Positions 1-12,900 of a stretch of DNA of 64,000 nt are shown here, piece after piece. The notes under the pieces were generated by a model, which did not search any database, was not told the origin of the DNA, and saw nothing but the letters and a program-made list of their open reading frames with translations. Each line of letters starts with the position of its first letter. Position 1 is the stretch's first letter. The stretch is from Serinus canaria (lineage: Eukaryota; Chordata; Aves; Passeriformes; Fringillidae). Both the position numbers and the translations under genes were made by a program. The stretch spans positions 5,410,601 through 5,474,600 of the forward strand of contig NC_066326.1 in NCBI RefSeq assembly GCF_022539315.1. Reading direction: 5' to 3'.

Positions 1-2374
1 AAGAATGATTGTTCCCATCCTCAGAAACCAAAGCATTTAAACTGACCTAGCTACGTAATGAGGCATGAATAAATATTTGTTAGTACCTGACAGAAGTGAA
101 CAGGGGACTTTTACTGCTTTTTGTAGAAGGCCTGACTGAAACAGGGGACAGTGAGTGGCCAGGGTAGAGCAGGACAAGGTTCTGGTGTTTGCTGCCAGTG
201 GCAGCAGCAACCTTGGGGGCGTTTGTGCCCCTCCCCAGCTGTCTGGGGCAGGACTGCCTTGAGAAAACTCTGCTCCTGCCCTCCCAAATGCTTCATTAAT
301 CTCCAAGCCTTCAGCTGCTTGCACCTGATTTTCTTGGCCTTTATGGATAGCTTTATTCAGCTCAGTGAGCCACGACAAGTTTGGGACCCAGGCTGCAGCT
401 CCTGGGCTCTCTGGGTGCACAGAGCACAGAGATCCCCTGGAGCAGACCCTGCCTGAGGTGACAGGGCCTCAACAAATACAGATGACACTGAAATTCTGAA
501 TTCAGGAGGCAGATGGGGAGAGCTGTGTCTATAGAAAATTAAAAATAAAAAAAAAAAAGGCAAGCTGATACCTGTTTATATTTATCAATATGAATACCAA
601 GATGTAAATGCATATAGATAGATGCAGCACCAGCCCACACAGACAGTCACATCAGGCCTTGGCTGGTTTGTGAATTTTAAGTGAACCTCAGGAGGGCCCA
701 GCTCCTTGGGGATGTACATCCAGGGAATCCACATCAGATGAACACACAGCCCAGAGCCTTTCTTGGGACACAACATGGAAAAGCAGAGAAAAGGAGGTTG
801 GTCTCTCTTCTCTTATGAGTTTCTCTCTTTTGATCTCTCAAATGTAAAATTACAGCTCCTCCAGTCCACTAAAAACTACCCCACAGATGAGGCCACATTT
901 CTGGTCCATGTGCTCCTCTGCAGCTGTCATCTGTGCCTCCCCAAAACACATCTCAGAGGATCCAGCCTGGTGTTTGTAAACAGCACAATGATGAAGCTAA
1001 TCTGGAGGAATGCACAAATGAACTGTGTTCTCTTCAGCCAGGAGCTTGCTAATAACTTTCTAAAATTGTGCTCCAGCATTAATTGAAATCATAAATCCCA
1101 ATCACATTCAAAGCATAACTACTGTATGCCAGAGGCTCACTTCAGTTCTTAATCACACTCTTCTGGGGAATTTTCTTGCTGCTTCTTCCTTCCCTCAGGA
1201 GTGGCCATATTTATTATTGCAGTTCAAATACCTGGAGATATTTCAGTTGAAAAGCCATATAACATCTCTCTAAGCATGTCAATACGTGTTCAGCTTAATG
1301 TGAATGTCTGTGCCATTCCCACTGGAGAAAAGTAAAAAATGTCAGGGAAATATATTTAACTTGATTCTGCACAGAAGCCTGCAGATATCTTGTATCTAAA
1401 GAATATTTAAATTCTGTTTTGTTAAGACAGGATACTTACATTATGCAGTGGAGCAGCCAGGAGGTTATAGTCTCCACTAGACAATTTGCCAGACAAGAAA
1501 GATGGCTTAGTTGCAATGTTGACAGCTTTATTCTTGTGGTTTTGGCAGAAAAATAGGCAAAAAAGATTGCAGAGGCGTCAGGACAGAATACAACATGTAA
1601 GTTCAGAAAAATATTAACTGGTTGTAAAATGAGTGGGTGGATGCACTAAAGGTGGTGGCATTTCAGTTCTATAACAACTTATTGCAACGTTTTTATGGCC
1701 AAATTATGCTCTTTTTCTGTGCTGTAATTTTGCATCTGCTGCCCAGCTCCAGTGGAGAGGGACAAAAATGTTTATTTGGAGGAAGAAAAGGGCAGTAGCC
1801 ATTCATCATATTCCCCTGAATCATCCCACTGGTCTCAGTGAAGATCCCCCTGAGAATTGTATTCCATTTCTAATATATTATACACTGTGGTTTTGCAGAT
1901 CTGCTTTTATTTCCTGGAGCAGCCACTTGAATAAAGCCCCTGCAAGCCCCCCTGAGCTGAGTGTGGGTTTAGGAGCTGTGCTGAGATGCTGAATGCTGGG
2001 CACAGCAGGGGAGTGGCCATGCCAGTGTGGTTCCACAGGGGTTAATACCATCATCCTTCAGGCTGGTGAGGACCAGGCAGCCTGATGCAGCTCCACAGCC
2101 CCTTTCCTGGGCCATCCCATTCTCCTGAGCAGGGCAGAGCCAATTCCTCCATGGCCAGAGCAAATGCCACGGTGTGCACAGGGGAGGTTGCACTGAAGGG
2201 TTGGTTCTCTCACCCTACACACAGCTCTAAACCAAATTTTCTTAGCAATCCCTTGTGCACAGCATGAGGAACCTCCCTGGCACCGTGGTCTCTATTCTGA
2301 AGAGCATCAGTCTTGAATAAAAGGAAAGAAAATTAATGTGAATATTCCCACTTCAGACCTGGGAACTGATATGC
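1..2374. other. Non-coding sequence, no gene recognised
   Basis: This is AT-rich, CpG-poor sequence with only short open frames (up to about 127 codons) that resemble no protein family I know. A 12-base A run lies at 547-558. A polypyrimidine stretch ending in CAG at about 1197 looks like a splice acceptor, but the frame after it closes within 25 codons and no good donor follows. I see no RNA gene or mobile element. Confidence 0.6.
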
Positions 2375-2536
2375 ATTCTCCTTTTCTCCTCCTTTTCTCC
2401 TCCTTTTCTTCTCCTTTTCTTCTCCTTTTCTCCTCCTTTTCTCCTCCTTTTCTCCTCCTTTTCTCCTCCTTTTCTCCTCCTTTTCTCCTCCTTTTCTCCT
2501 CCTTTTCTCCTCCTTTTCTCCTCCTTTTCTTCTCCT
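2375..2536. repeat. Polypyrimidine microsatellite, 11-bp unit CTCCTCCTTTT
   Basis: About 160 bases contain only C and T on the plus strand, built from tandem 11-bp units CTCCTCCTTTT with a few CTTCT variants near each end. The complement is pure purine. The Lys/Arg/Glu-rich open frame on the minus strand and the Phe/Leu/Ser frame on the plus strand are by-products of the repeat and not genes. Tracts like this are length-variable and can form triplex (H-DNA) structures. Confidence 0.95.
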
Positions 2537-5500
2537 AGTGAGGAGGCTTTTAGTGGAGGACCCTTTGCTCAGCTGTAAAACTTTATGGGGAAGATTGTTT
2601 TGTCTGTTCTTCAGCTGGGGCCCCCAGAGGTAAATTTTATACACTGAATAAACAGGATCTTGGAACACTCCACAGCCCAGTCTGCTGCATTGTGCAATAT
2701 CCAGAGGAATAATCTCCACAACCTTGGAAAGGCTCTGAGTTGTTGCTCCAAGTCCAGGATTTCAAGAGCCACCAGCACCAGCTCAGTCCCCTGCACCTCT
2801 CTTGGAACTTAATCTTTAACTTCTCAGTGCTCCTCAGTGCACCCAGCCTGGTTATCTCAAGAACTGCCCTCTTTTCCTGGGATAAATTGAATAGGAAAGG
2901 CTTTCCCAACAAGAAAAAATGTATGCATGATTTGGAGTGGGATAATGAAAACCCCTAGGTGGTGAGATAATTCAGAGTTTTGTAACTTAATGTGAAGAAT
3001 TCCCTTAAAATTGGGTCCCAGAGGCAAGTGTGGCAAAGCTGAAGAGCTTAGACAAGAGCAGGGATTCAATCACCAGGCTGCACACATTCCTAAATCCAAA
3101 AGGTGACAGCCTGGACAATCTCCTCAGAGACACTGTGCTTTTCTGTCTCAAGGATTCAAAGGTTGTGTGGGAATTTACTGCAGCAGGAAGGCAAGAAATA
3201 ATGCAGGAGCCAAGGTTCAGTGACCAACACGGGAGAAAACAATACAACCACCATGGGGAAAAGTGAATGAAATACAAACCAGGAGACCAGGGACACTTTA
3301 TAGGAAAAACTTAAGACTGATAAAGAAAGAAACCAAAATAGGAGCTAGAAAATTGTCAGCAGAGTAGGAGAAAATACCCAAAGCAATTCCTACAACTAGA
3401 GAGAAGGCTCTGCCTGCTTTGATGTGCTCCCTGTAGCTCAGTTCCCAGGAGGGTGGGAGGCTTGGTGAGGAGACAGCTGATGGGGGACAGATGCCTAGAA
3501 AATAGCTTTGCTTTCCCCTGAGGAAAACATGGAGATTTTTCTCCCAAACCAAAATATTCTTGCAATTAAAAGAGACAAAATATTTCCAGTGTACTTCCAG
3601 TGGAAGAAATCTGGCGGGTTTGAGATAAATTTTTGTTAAGAAAAGTCATCCAAAAATGTTATCAAAAAATATTGACACAGATCCTCTGGGAGCTGAGCTA
3701 CTGACAGAGTAAATATGAGAAGGGAGCACAGCTTTCAAGGAGAAAGAGCACCAAAGGTCATTTTCCTGGTGCCAATCTCCCTGATATCATTCCAGCCAAA
3801 CACCTGAACCAGGTTTTTTCTTGATTACCACTAGAATTTTATAGTCTGGAGCAAACTTATTTACTGAGCTCTTCTCTGTGTTTTTTAAACCAGTGTTTTC
3901 TGGTTTGGACATATTTCCATTGCATGAACATTTTATTTCCCATTTTTACCAGTATGCTGTGTGCAGTTTGGCTTAGAGAAACTTGTTTTTTCAATAAAAC
4001 ATCTATAGAATGTTATTACCAGGCATTTAATGGAGCATTTTTACAGTGATGGAGTTTTGTCAGAAAAGCAGAAATTGATTTTGTCTGTGTGTAAACCTGA
4101 TGGGTGTGAATACTTCTGCCCTGTCACAAAATAAAAAGAGCATTTGAACTTCTCTGCGAGGTAAACTACTCACAACAATGGATATTTTAGCAGACACATG
4201 GGCTTGAATTTCTCCATAAAAACCTCAGAAAACTTTCAGGGAATATTAGAGATTTTTGCCCCTCCATTCATCCTCATGCAGCTCGAGTGCTTGCTGTGCA
4301 GTGGGTGTAATTTTTTAGCAGTGTTCAAGACCAATTCCCATGGGACCATTTTCCCCTCAGTTGTTCTGTGGGTGTTCAAAACAAAAGAGGAAAAAATATT
4401 CTATAGCCAGAGAAGGGAGCTGTGACAGGAGTAAATTTTTTTAGGGGTTATCACTCTTTATTCCTGTGCCTTATAAAGATTTGCTCCTCTAAATGAGTTT
4501 AACTGAATCTTTTATGATTTTACTGCTATTCTGAAACTGTAAATTCTGGGATTCTGAGATACTCAAGGAACAGAGAAAATCCAACCAAGAAAATCTCTAG
4601 AAGCCCCCATGTGGGTCAGAAGCTTAGGCTGGCTCCCCATTCATGAAATGCTTTGATATTTAGTCTCCATATTGTAAAAATATGTGAAAAAAAGCAAATA
4701 AATTACACTGTGGTGCATGTTGAGAATTTTCTACGTACAGCAACGCAGCATTTCAGTGGAAATTGTGTCTTTGTGGCTTTTCTGTGCAGATGTTCAGAAC
4801 CTTTCTCATGTCTGCAAGGGTTTTAAAGCCTAGACCTGCTTTAAAAATCCTCCAGTTCAACTTTGTGCAGAGATTTGGGTGTTTTACATGGACCCCACCC
4901 ACTGAAAGTGCTCTGCTCAGAACGTCCCCTGTTTTTTCTTTTTTTCTATCATGTTATCATCAGTCATACCTGACATGGCTAAAACCAGGATTATCATGAA
5001 AAGGAGGCACCAGGTAAAGATTATTTTAAGCCAAGTGGAAAGCAATGCAGGAGAGCAAAAAAAAAAAAGGGATAAAAATCTTTTCAGTGGAATTCTTTCC
5101 AGGATTGTTCACTTGGAATCCCAAGGCACTGTTGCTGCATTTTTACAGACAAAAGGGGTGTTTGCACTGTGAGCTCCTCAGCCCTGGGAGGGTGGAGAGC
5201 TTTGGTGTCTGGGCTGTTTGTGACCCCAGCTCACCACTCAGGGGACACATTTTTGCTCCAGCGCCCTCTAAGCTGCCTTTAGCTTATTGACTGGCTAATA
5301 GGGAAAATTGATTTTTAACTAACTCACCAGCTTGCAGACCTGAGCACAGTTGTCACTTCCAGTAAGGGTGCTTTACTCCATCACAGAAGTTGTCTCAGCC
5401 ATCAGCTCATCCTGGATGCTGCAAAAGGCAGGGATGTGCCAAGAGGTTTGGCAAGGAGCCCAGGCACAGAAGACATAGCCCAGAAGAGTCCATGGGTAAA

Positions 5501-8500
5501 ATGTGTTTAATATTGTGTTATGTCTGTCATACATGCTCTGGCATTGGCAGAAAACAGCTGGCTGTGCCCAAGGGGCAGTGGGCTGAAAATCAGGAAATTC
5601 AGGGGCAGGTACCAGGGAATACCTGAGGAAGAATTCTGGGGAGGTGTTTCTGGAGTGAAGTGTTTCACTTGCAGGTCAGACATTCTTGCTCTGAGACCTT
5701 TGAAGCTGGAGTAAAGAGGCAGCAGGAGATGTAATAAACAGAAATATTGGTCTGAGCTGGACCTATTGCAATTTTAATATCAACAATCTGAACTGGGAGA
5801 TTTCACAGGTGGAACTGTTGCATCATATTTCATAAATGTCCTGCAAGATCCAAGTTCAAGGGTTCCAAGTCTCAGTTTCCTGCTTGTTCTCATCTCACCT
5901 GGACCCTTGGGAAGTGCCAGCCAGGCTGAAGAACAGGGTGGCTGAGGTGGAAAACACTGTTTAGTTTTTTATTGGGGTTTTTTTTGGTTGGTTTTTTTTT
6001 TTTCTGTGAAAAAAAAAAAACCCAAAAGAAAGTGATTTTGGCTTAATCTGAAACAACCAGTTTGCCCAAAGCAGTGTATTTTTATCTTCAGGCTGCTTAA
6101 TCAAAACAAATCATTAAATTTTACAGGAAAAAAAAATGTAATCTTGAAATAAAAATTGAAAGAGCATCAGCTAGAAATGACAAAATGAAACGTGAGAAGA
6201 AAAAAGTGAAATGCATTCCATTAAAAAAAAAAAACATTAGAAGTAAAGATTAAAAATTTTCAGAAACCTCTTTTTTCTTTGTTTAATTGAAAATATTTCT
6301 CTGTGTCAAACCAAACTGGTGAGTAGCTCTGTGCTTTCCTTTCAAATTAATTTTGAAAGAAATTTTCATTTTCTAAGTGAATTTAATATATGCAATTCTT
6401 CTTTATCTGCTTCTAGGTTCAGTGCATAAACATTAATGTATTTTAATTACCATGATGACATGAATAGCTTCAATGATTTGATTGAGGTGACTTGATTGTT
6501 TAGGATAATAGCAAACTTTGCTGGGAAGGATGTTGCTCTTCTGGTAAGTTCAGTCTGTGGAGCAGCAGCTGTGCAAACCAAGCACTTGGCATCATAAAAA
6601 TCCTAATTTGCAGGACCCCATCTCATAGCTGGGTGTTAAAATGTTGAAATCTATGGGTGATCTGGAACATATAATACTATCACAAGGTATTAAAAACCTA
6701 GTATGGAAATCATTGGTTAAATTCTGCAAAAAGTTCCTTGAAATGAGCAGTAAAATGTGTGTGGATGTAGCAGGAACTAAAACAACAACTGCTGATTTGG
6801 GATAGCCACATAATGTAAGTTTAACTTAAAAAATCCACAAAATCCATAATCAGGGAGAGCCCTAGGCCCTCCATCTTGGTTCAGACACTTTTGTTCCAAG
6901 CACAGATATTTCCTGACAAACATTTTTGGTCAGATTTTTTCCTCAGTACATCTGAGCTGCGTCTCCTCTCGTGACAAACAAGACTGTGAGCTGATAAAAG
7001 CCACTCTGGTGCACTTGGCAACCTGGTGCCACAGATGAAAAGCAGCAGCTGAAACCATCTGAATTTAATGAGAATCCTCCAGCAGGATCACTGGGTGTCA
7101 TGCAAAGATGCTGCTGGGAAAGATGGAATGCTGGAGCCTCAGTTCAGGCTGGCAAAGTCAGGGGGTTACAGAGATCACGGTCTAGAGAAGGGATCATGAC
7201 CCCTTTTCATTCATCCATTGGCACATGCTGAAATTCTCATTCTTGTGTGGTTTTTTCTCCTCTTTCTTGGTCTGTCAGCCTCACAGAACTGGAATTTAAA
7301 CATCTTGTTGGGCTCACAGCTCGACTGCTGTGCTTCAAGAGATGGAAAGCAAAGAAAGCAACAAAGCTCTGAGGTGCTCTCCTGGTTTTGGAGCACATCT
7401 TAGCCTGTAATTTGTGGACACAGGGGCCTGCAAAAGAGGAACAATCAGATAGCAAATATCTACAGGTAGGATGTGGTTCTATATTTACTTATAGCTGCTC
7501 TCAAATATACATGCTGGTCTTCATTGTATAAAGTGTGTGGCTCAGTGTGGCTGGCAGCATGGCAAATTTTAAAGGATACTTTTCCTTGAAAGCTGTAGAT
7601 TTTGATTCTATATCAGAGATTTTACTGCTGTTATACACTCTGCAGCATTCTCTGGGGGCTGAGTGGGACTGCAAATGTGTTACAAGAACATTAAAAAGTA
7701 ATGTCTTACAGTTGAGTCACACAAAGGAAAACTCCAACTCATTTGTTGATGATTTTGAGAATATGTTACCTCTGAAACTGGACATAAATGCACCTGCAGG
7801 CTGCAGGCATTGAGTGCTCCCTTGCTCTGCAGGAATCTCACTCATTCCTCTGGGACTGCTGGAGAATGATAACACTGATCCCTGGGTGAGGAAAAGAGCC
7901 TGATTTTACTCTGAAATACAGACACTGACCTCACCACTCCTAGATGATGCTGTAGGCAGATGTGACTTGACTAAAGGGAAGCAAACATCCAGCCCAAGAT
8001 GTTCCTTTTAATCTCTCATCTGCATTTCTTTCTTGCTTTTCTCTGATGTTTAAGGGCGTTTTATGCTCTTTGTGTGAAGTGTTGCCCCCTGTCAGAAGCA
8101 ATCAGACATGTAATAGACTGTGGGCAACTTAGCTTAGCTCATTTCTCAAGACTCCAAAAGGCATCAAAAAGCTGCTTTTGAAAAGATGTGGTGTTTACTT
8201 GGTGGTTTAGTTTGTTCTCAATAATTCATTACCTACTAATGTCTTTTTTTTTTCTTTATCTTTCTTATTCTCAGTGGAGGGAGTTGGATATTATCTGAAG
8301 GCAATGGTTACTGTAAGGATGTGGAATAAAGACCCCATGGTGGTTTAGCCATTAAGCCCTGGAGTTTCAGATTTGGGGGTTTGCAACATTATTCTTTTCT
8401 TTTCAGTGAATAATATCTCTATTAAATCCATCTAAGTAGGCAAATGAGGAAATAACCATTTTTTTTGTTAGACAAATACTCTTGAATTGTGATGTTTATT

Positions 8501-8571
8501 AGAGTTTTGTGTCGAGTTTCAATCTGCAACTCCATTTAAAGGTGCTAAATGCTATGAACTGTCTGAAGCAT
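2537..8571. other. Non-coding sequence, no gene recognised
   Basis: Six kilobases of AT-rich sequence hold only short, unrecognisable open frames. Several 12-base homopolymer runs occur: A at 5057-5068, T at 5992-6003, A at 6009-6020 and A at 6223-6234. The section 5.95-6.4 kb is especially rich in A and T. No splice-bounded exon, RNA gene or transposon could be supported here. Confidence 0.55.
5992..6020. repeat. T12-CTGTG-A12 hairpin
   Basis: Twelve T residues, a five-base CTGTG loop and twelve A residues form a perfect small inverted repeat. The T-rich lead-in (5966 onward) and the A-rich sequence after it extend the asymmetry. It is most likely a slippage-derived simple repeat. Confidence 0.85.
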
Positions 8572-8821
8572 TACCTGTGTGCTTTCTGTCAGAGGATCTC
8601 CACTGTTTATTTTATCCTGCTAAGGAAGGACAGTGTAAAATTGCATTTTACATGAGCTCATTGAAAAATTTTAGGTGGGATCACTGATTAACTGGGTGGT
8701 CTGCTCTTCTGATCCTGCCTAAAATTGTTCAATGGGCTCATGTAAAATGCAATTTTAAACTGTCTTTCCTTAGCAGGATAAAATAAACAGTGGAGATCCT
8801 CTGACAGAAAGCACACAGGTA
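8572..8821. repeat. 250-bp foldback: 112-bp inverted arms around a 26-bp spacer
   Basis: The left arm (8572-8683) is almost exactly the reverse complement of the right arm (8710-8821). I count about 6 mismatches over 112 positions, roughly 95 % identity, with no gap. The spacer is 8684-8709. The outer ends read TACCTGTGTG and CACACAGGTA. If the outermost TA is a target duplication, the rest would have the form of a very short TA-inserting (Tc1/mariner-like) foldback element. I recognise no known element in the arms, and no open frame of note lies inside. A local inverted duplication during replication is an equally good origin. A transcript across it would fold into a long double-stranded hairpin. 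Confidence 0.93.
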
Positions 8822-9513
8822 TTAAATAATTTCTGTTATTTTGATCTCACCAAGTTCATAGATTACAAATTGCAGTGTTGACTGTGCAGCATAGCTGAGC
8901 TACCAGGAGGTGCTGTCCTCATATTCATATTGCATATATGAATACATGTGTATGTGTGTGAATTCATACATAATACTCATGTATTTTTATTCTATGTTCT
9001 ATTTATACGTGCTGTGTTTCTCAGGTTTTGCTCATTCCTTTTTGTTAATTTTATGGCTGCTGCATTATAGTGAACTTGTGTTTTGGCATCTTTTACAAGA
9101 ACACATTTCCTTGTGCAGTTGTTTCTCTAAAGGTTAGAACCCCATAATATTATTTTTAACATCCAGTGTTCTGAATTCAGATGTACAGAGAAATACATCC
9201 CTGCTGGAGAAACACTTCAGCCATGATTTTCAGTTTCCACCTTTCTATTGTTTGTCTGTTCTCACTGACACTCAGAGGCATGGCTGGAATATCTGGCACA
9301 AACAGAACAGCAGCCCCCCTGAAGTCTTTATCTTTGTTGTCTCTCTCTACCTTCAGCACTCTGATTGAGCCAGTTTATGCATCCTGAAGGCAGAAATCCC
9401 TGATGGAAACATTTCACTTCAGCTCATTCATAACAGGTATTGATGAAAGCTCTGGCTGCCTGTCCCAGAGTTCACAGAGCCCCTGCCATTCCCCAGCAGC
9501 ATCTGCACCAGCT
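8822..9513. other. Non-coding sequence between hairpin and LTR
   Basis: This is AT-rich sequence with a short alternating purine-pyrimidine stretch (TATATGAATACATGTGTATGTGTGTG) at about 8933-8960. No gene is recognised. Confidence 0.5.
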
Positions 9514-9519
9514 CCCCTC
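9514..9519. repeat. Target-site duplication, left copy (CCCCTC)
   Basis: This hexamer lies immediately outside the TG end of the LTR and matches 9917-9922 exactly. Confidence 0.8.
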
Positions 9520-9916
9520 TGTTGTATTTGCAGGGACCCCCGTGGAAGGGAGGAATGATGAATCTGAATCCATGCTCTCAGAAGGCTAATTTATTATTTT
9601 ATTAATACTATATTATATTAAAGAATACCAAACTCTACTAAAGAACACAGAAATGATATTTACTCAATGCTAAAAAGATAATAATGAAAACTTGTGACTC
9701 TCTCCAGAGTCTGGACACAGCTTGGCTCTGTTTGGCCAAAGAGCCAAAACAATTCACAGCAGAATCCAATCAAACAATGTCCAAACACATTCCACATGAG
9801 CAAAACACAAGAGAAGCAAATGAGATAAGAATTGTTTTCCTTTTCTCTGAGGCTTCTCAGCTTCCCAGGAGAAATATCCTGGGCAAAGGGATTTTCCCAG
9901 AGATGTGAATGGCACA
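9520..9916 (-). mobile_element. Solo LTR of an endogenous retrovirus (class II-like)
   Basis: A 397-bp element begins TGTTG and ends GGCACA on the plus strand, so it has TG...CA termini in both directions. It is flanked by identical CCCCTC hexamers at 9514-9519 and 9917-9922, a 6-bp target-site duplication. The minus strand carries AATAAA poly(A) signals (complement at 9590-9595 and 9598-9603), which sets the orientation. The body resembles a repeat I recall as very common in songbird genomes. No internal gag, pol or env sequence and no second LTR is present, so this is a solo LTR left by recombination. A 6-bp duplication is typical of class II (ERVK-type) elements; the family name is not certain. 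Confidence 0.88.
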
Positions 9917-9922
9917 CCCCTC
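9917..9922. repeat. Target-site duplication, right copy (CCCCTC)
   Basis: This hexamer lies immediately outside the CA end of the LTR and matches 9514-9519 exactly. Confidence 0.8.
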
Positions 9923-12900
9923 TCCTCCACACCTGGGGCCTGCTGGGGTTGTGCAGAATGCAGGAGTGGAGCTGAGCCTGGGCTGCCTCTGCACTGACAC
10001 ATCCCAGGTGCCCAGGGCAGCCCTGGCAGTCCATTAGGCAGCTGCCTGGTTTATCACTCCAGAAACATTTTAGGAGGGTTTAATACCCTGAAATTAAACC
10101 TCTCTTGCTGCTCGCTGCAGTCTCGTTCTCCAAGAAACTCAGCCTCAGTGGAAAATCCAAACAAGTGCAAGTTGCAGGAATGTCCTTCCCCTGGAGCAGG
10201 CAGTCTCTGTATCTGTGTAGCTCTGGAGAGCTTTGTAGGCTCAGTTTTACTGAGCTACATCAGCACTTCATCCCCTTTGTGTTCCTGTTGTTCCAGTCTG
10301 GCATTCGAGTACTTCCTCCAGCAGATTAATTACACAGGAAATATCAAAGAGGTTCCTCTGAATCCAGAGGACATGTTTTAACCCAAGGTGAATACATAAC
10401 ATTCCTGCTGTGTTTCTGTATACAAATGTGCCTCCTACTCAGAAGGATTTTTATAGGTGTAGTTGTGTTTATCATGTCAGTGCAAAGTTTTGATTTGGAA
10501 AAGTATGTTTAGACCTTCGAGTTCAAGTTTTTTGTTGAGATAAACACAAGATGTAAAACCATCAGAAGAACTTCACTGGGTTCCTCTCTGGAGATTAAAG
10601 GGTGCCAGGAAGTGGTTTTAGTCTGATTTAGTGAAAGGTCATACTTGTTCTTTTCTGACAAACAGAGATTTAAACTCAATAGAGAAAATCATTTCCATTG
10701 CTCACACTAAAAACCCCTCGTGTCTGAAGATGTCTTGAAATCTGAATAAAAGCAGAGTCCACCAAAGACTGGAGCTGCAAACTGAAGCAAACACCTGCTA
10801 GAACTGAAGGGCTGTTCCCATCACCTTGTCTGCAAACCCTGTTCTCTCCTTTATTCCTAAGCCATCCAGGGACCTCAAGACCATCTCCCATGACTGCCCC
10901 AAAGAAAATCTGTCTGTTTGAAGGCTGGCACTAAATTTTAGCTATCTGTAAACTGGCAGTGAACCCCCAGACCCCACTCACACCTCCTTCTCTTCCCATC
11001 CCTCTGCAAACCACAGCCCCAGTTCAGGGTATTGGCTTTGGTTTGAATCCACACAGACTTAAGGGAAGCCAGAACAGGTCAGACAACACCCTCAGGATTG
11101 CAAAAGCAACATCATTAAGTAAATCCCAGTTTTGCAAAGTCTGCTTATCCCCTTGTTGGGTCCTTGTTTTCCCCTGGAGTGTGTCTGGAGCTCACAAGAT
11201 CCCAGTCCTCATGCCAAGTGCTTTCTGCCTCATGTAGCACCTCCTGCAATCTTTTTTTCTGTACCACAGGAATGCAGTTGCTCATGAATAAAGCAGCTGC
11301 ATTGTGGGAGAAGGGGGAGATTGCTCTGAAGTTCAAGTGAGATAACTAGAGGTCTTCCTGATTTACCATGCTGCACATAAGGGCAAAACCTGAAAGAACT
11401 AGGGGTTTGTTTCTGACATGGGAAAGCCACAGTCTTAAAATAATAAAAATGAGTCTTGCCAACAGCCTCTAGATGGCTCTTGAGGCTTGCTTTGTCAATT
11501 AGCAAGTACCTGAAACGAGTCTGCATCAGCCTAGAAAAAGATTTTCATATTAATTTATTCTTCTTCTTGCAAAAGATGAAACCCTGGAGTTTTTTGAACA
11601 CAGTGGGAAAGCCTCCTTTGGTTTTTATAAAAAGCAGTGAGACCACCTCAGATGAAGAGAGGGAAAATTCCTGTCTTTCTACCCAGAGAGTCCTGATTGT
11701 GGATTCCACCTGGGCGTATTCTGCTGTAGTTGCTTCCTATTTATTCCCTCAGGTGTGCAAATTATCACTCTTGACTGAAGATTCTCAGGTAAAAAAAGGA
11801 GCATCCACCCATTTCCCTGAGCAGAACTGCTTGGAAGCATCCAATTTACCTGGTTTTCAGAAATTCCTTTTAGAGGGGTACATCCCTTTTTCATATCTCA
11901 GAGGGCATCTGGTGTTTGTTGATGACTCACAAAGGAGTGAGAAGGGTGAAGAAGGGTGAGGAGGGAAGGAGGCAAAACCTGTTCATGGTTTTGAGGCAAA
12001 TCATCAGTCCATGCTTCATCTGAAACAAATCCTGGGAGTTACTTGCTGCTCAAAGTGTTACTGAACAGATCATGCTGATATTGTGATATTTGTAACCCAA
12101 AGGGCCACAAAGCAAACTGGATGTTAAAATCTGTTAGGAACCTGGATCTGTTAGACAAAAAAAATATTTGCACTAAAAAGTGCAATGCACAACTGAGAGC
12201 TCCCATGGCTCCTCTAGAGTTTCCTCCAGCACAGGAATCAGTTATTTCTAAAAGCCAGATGTGATGAGAGTTAGATACTTAACTTCAATACTAACTGCTT
12301 GAAATTAATTTCTCTTCTGGATTAAAATTTCATCATTAAAATTCTAGGGCAGAGCAAATATTTCTTCCTCCCCTAATCAGATAAATGGCCAAAATATCAA
12401 AAAAAAACCCAAACATACTTGCACAGATTTGAAACATGTAGTTGGAATACCTAATAGTGCTTTCAATATAAAGAAAAGTTAAAAGATCATACCTGCAATG
12501 AAAATATGTGTACTAAGAAATTATACATTGTTTACTAACACTCTGAGGCTCTCCAGAACTAAAAAACAATGGGTAGCATTAACATCATTCAAGTACCATG
12601 CAGCAAAGAATTCAATGGAGTCTCTGTTGCAAAGGTTAATATCTCAGTGGGTTTTATATTAAGAAAACCTGTAAAATATTTATAAGGTTAAATACAATAC
12701 AGAAGTGGCCAGCAGAGACAGCTACAGTAATTTCTTATAGTTTTGGGGGGGGGGGAAAATAAAAAAAAGGTCTTTATAAGTCAAATGTTCCACTTTAATC
12801 AGAGGGAGAGATCTTTGCCTGCAACTCAGCTGCTGTCCACAGTGCTGGAATGTGTCTCTGGACAATAAAGAGGGACACACCCTTCCCCTATGAATGTACC

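Noticed and set aside
2333..2719. Lys/Arg/Glu-rich minus-strand frame
   Set aside because: Translation of the polypyrimidine microsatellite, not a nuclear protein.
11456..11959. 167-codon plus-strand open frame
   Set aside because: Resembles no known protein and has no supporting signals. It could be tested by conservation but is not annotated.
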